Assembly (NCBI GenBank): GCA_047608975.1
Contig: JBLFYM010000096.1
Span: 1-21,713 of the forward strand
DNA length: 21,713 bases
Source of the DNA: GCA-2715965 sp047608975
GTDB lineage: Bacteria; Verrucomicrobiota; Verrucomicrobiia; Limisphaerales; JAYPXF01
Direction: 5' to 3'
Under the pieces are notes generated by a model. It was not told the origin of the DNA, did no database searches, and worked only from the letters and a program-made list of their open reading frames with translations. Positions 21,667 through 21,713 of the stretch are shown here, piece by piece; the stretch's first letter is position 1; each line of letters starts with the position of its first letter. The position numbers were made by a program, and so were the translations under genes.

Positions 21667-21713
21667 CACCCGTTTTGGGGTAATCCGCCTCGTTACCTCA
21701 CTCGGGCGACGTC

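Larger units (their letters stand above)
21098..21713. other. Gene-free right flank with repeats; promoter region of polyamine operon
   Basis: The last 616 bases carry no convincing gene. The part nearest the dehydrogenase (21098-21260) should hold its promoter on the minus strand, but no clear boxes or riboswitch structure were recognised. A tandem GAAATTC pair lies at 21279-21292, short TTGGAGTTTGG repeats at 21416-21444, and a chain of hairpins at 21578-21666. Short open frames here do not resemble any family. Confidence 0.6.

Overview
The window looks like a chromosome segment of a Verrucomicrobiota bacterium, or a close relative in the PVC superphylum. The evidence is a remnant of the planctomycete/verrucomicrobial PSCyt1-DUF1549 cytochrome family, large membrane Ser/Thr kinases with Gly-Gly-Met-Gly loops and Trp-for-Phe or Gln-for-Glu variants of kinase motifs, secreted leucine-rich-repeat proteins, the carboxy(nor)spermidine polyamine route, weak Shine-Dalgarno use and a REP-type hairpin repeat at the right edge. 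Base composition is moderately GC-rich. No rRNA, tRNA, CRISPR array, intact insertion sequence or phage gene was seen. Species is not assignable from the sequence alone.

Layout. (1) 1-3077 is a worn accessory strip: an orphan BlaI-type repressor, a membrane-protein relic and a truncated REP-associated transposase on the minus strand, a secreted EF-hand protein, and an in-frame chimeric pseudogene (PSCyt1 start, DUF1549 piece, CBM9-like domain) whose first haem-binding Cys codon has become TGA. (2) 3190-9292 is a signalling block: two tandem transmembrane Ser/Thr kinases with different sensor parts (DUF1080-like; TPR plus LRR), converging on an FHA-adenylate/guanylate cyclase fusion. (3) 9574-12162 holds purH and a secreted Lys/Ala/Pro-rich LRR protein. 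(4) 12174-15865, minus strand, is a tight run reading CcsA/HemX-like protein, hemA, a class C beta-lactamase-fold hydrolase and nusB. (5) 15998-18672 holds a GHL10/DUF187 glycoside hydrolase facing a second beta-lactamase-fold protein that has lost its catalytic residues. (6) 18767-21097, minus strand, is a two-gene polyamine operon: carboxynorspermidine dehydrogenase then nspC. (7) 21098-21713 has no gene but holds short direct and inverted repeats and a chain of hairpins.

How the genes may work together. The kinases and the FHA-cyclase are plausible partners, since FHA domains read phosphothreonine, which could turn kinase activity into a cyclic-nucleotide signal. CcsA/HemX and hemA are a known haem-biosynthesis/cytochrome-maturation pairing; here GluTR is short and the CcsA-like protein lacks the usual Trp-rich haem motif. 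The GHL10 enzyme and the two hydrolase paralogues could belong to envelope remodelling, one paralogue active and one a likely pseudoenzyme. The polyamine pair should make spermidine or norspermidine from aspartate semialdehyde and a diamine. The strongest leads are the pseudoenzyme paralogue, the kinase/FHA-cyclase block, the TGA at the haem Cys, and the atypical hemA-CcsA pair.
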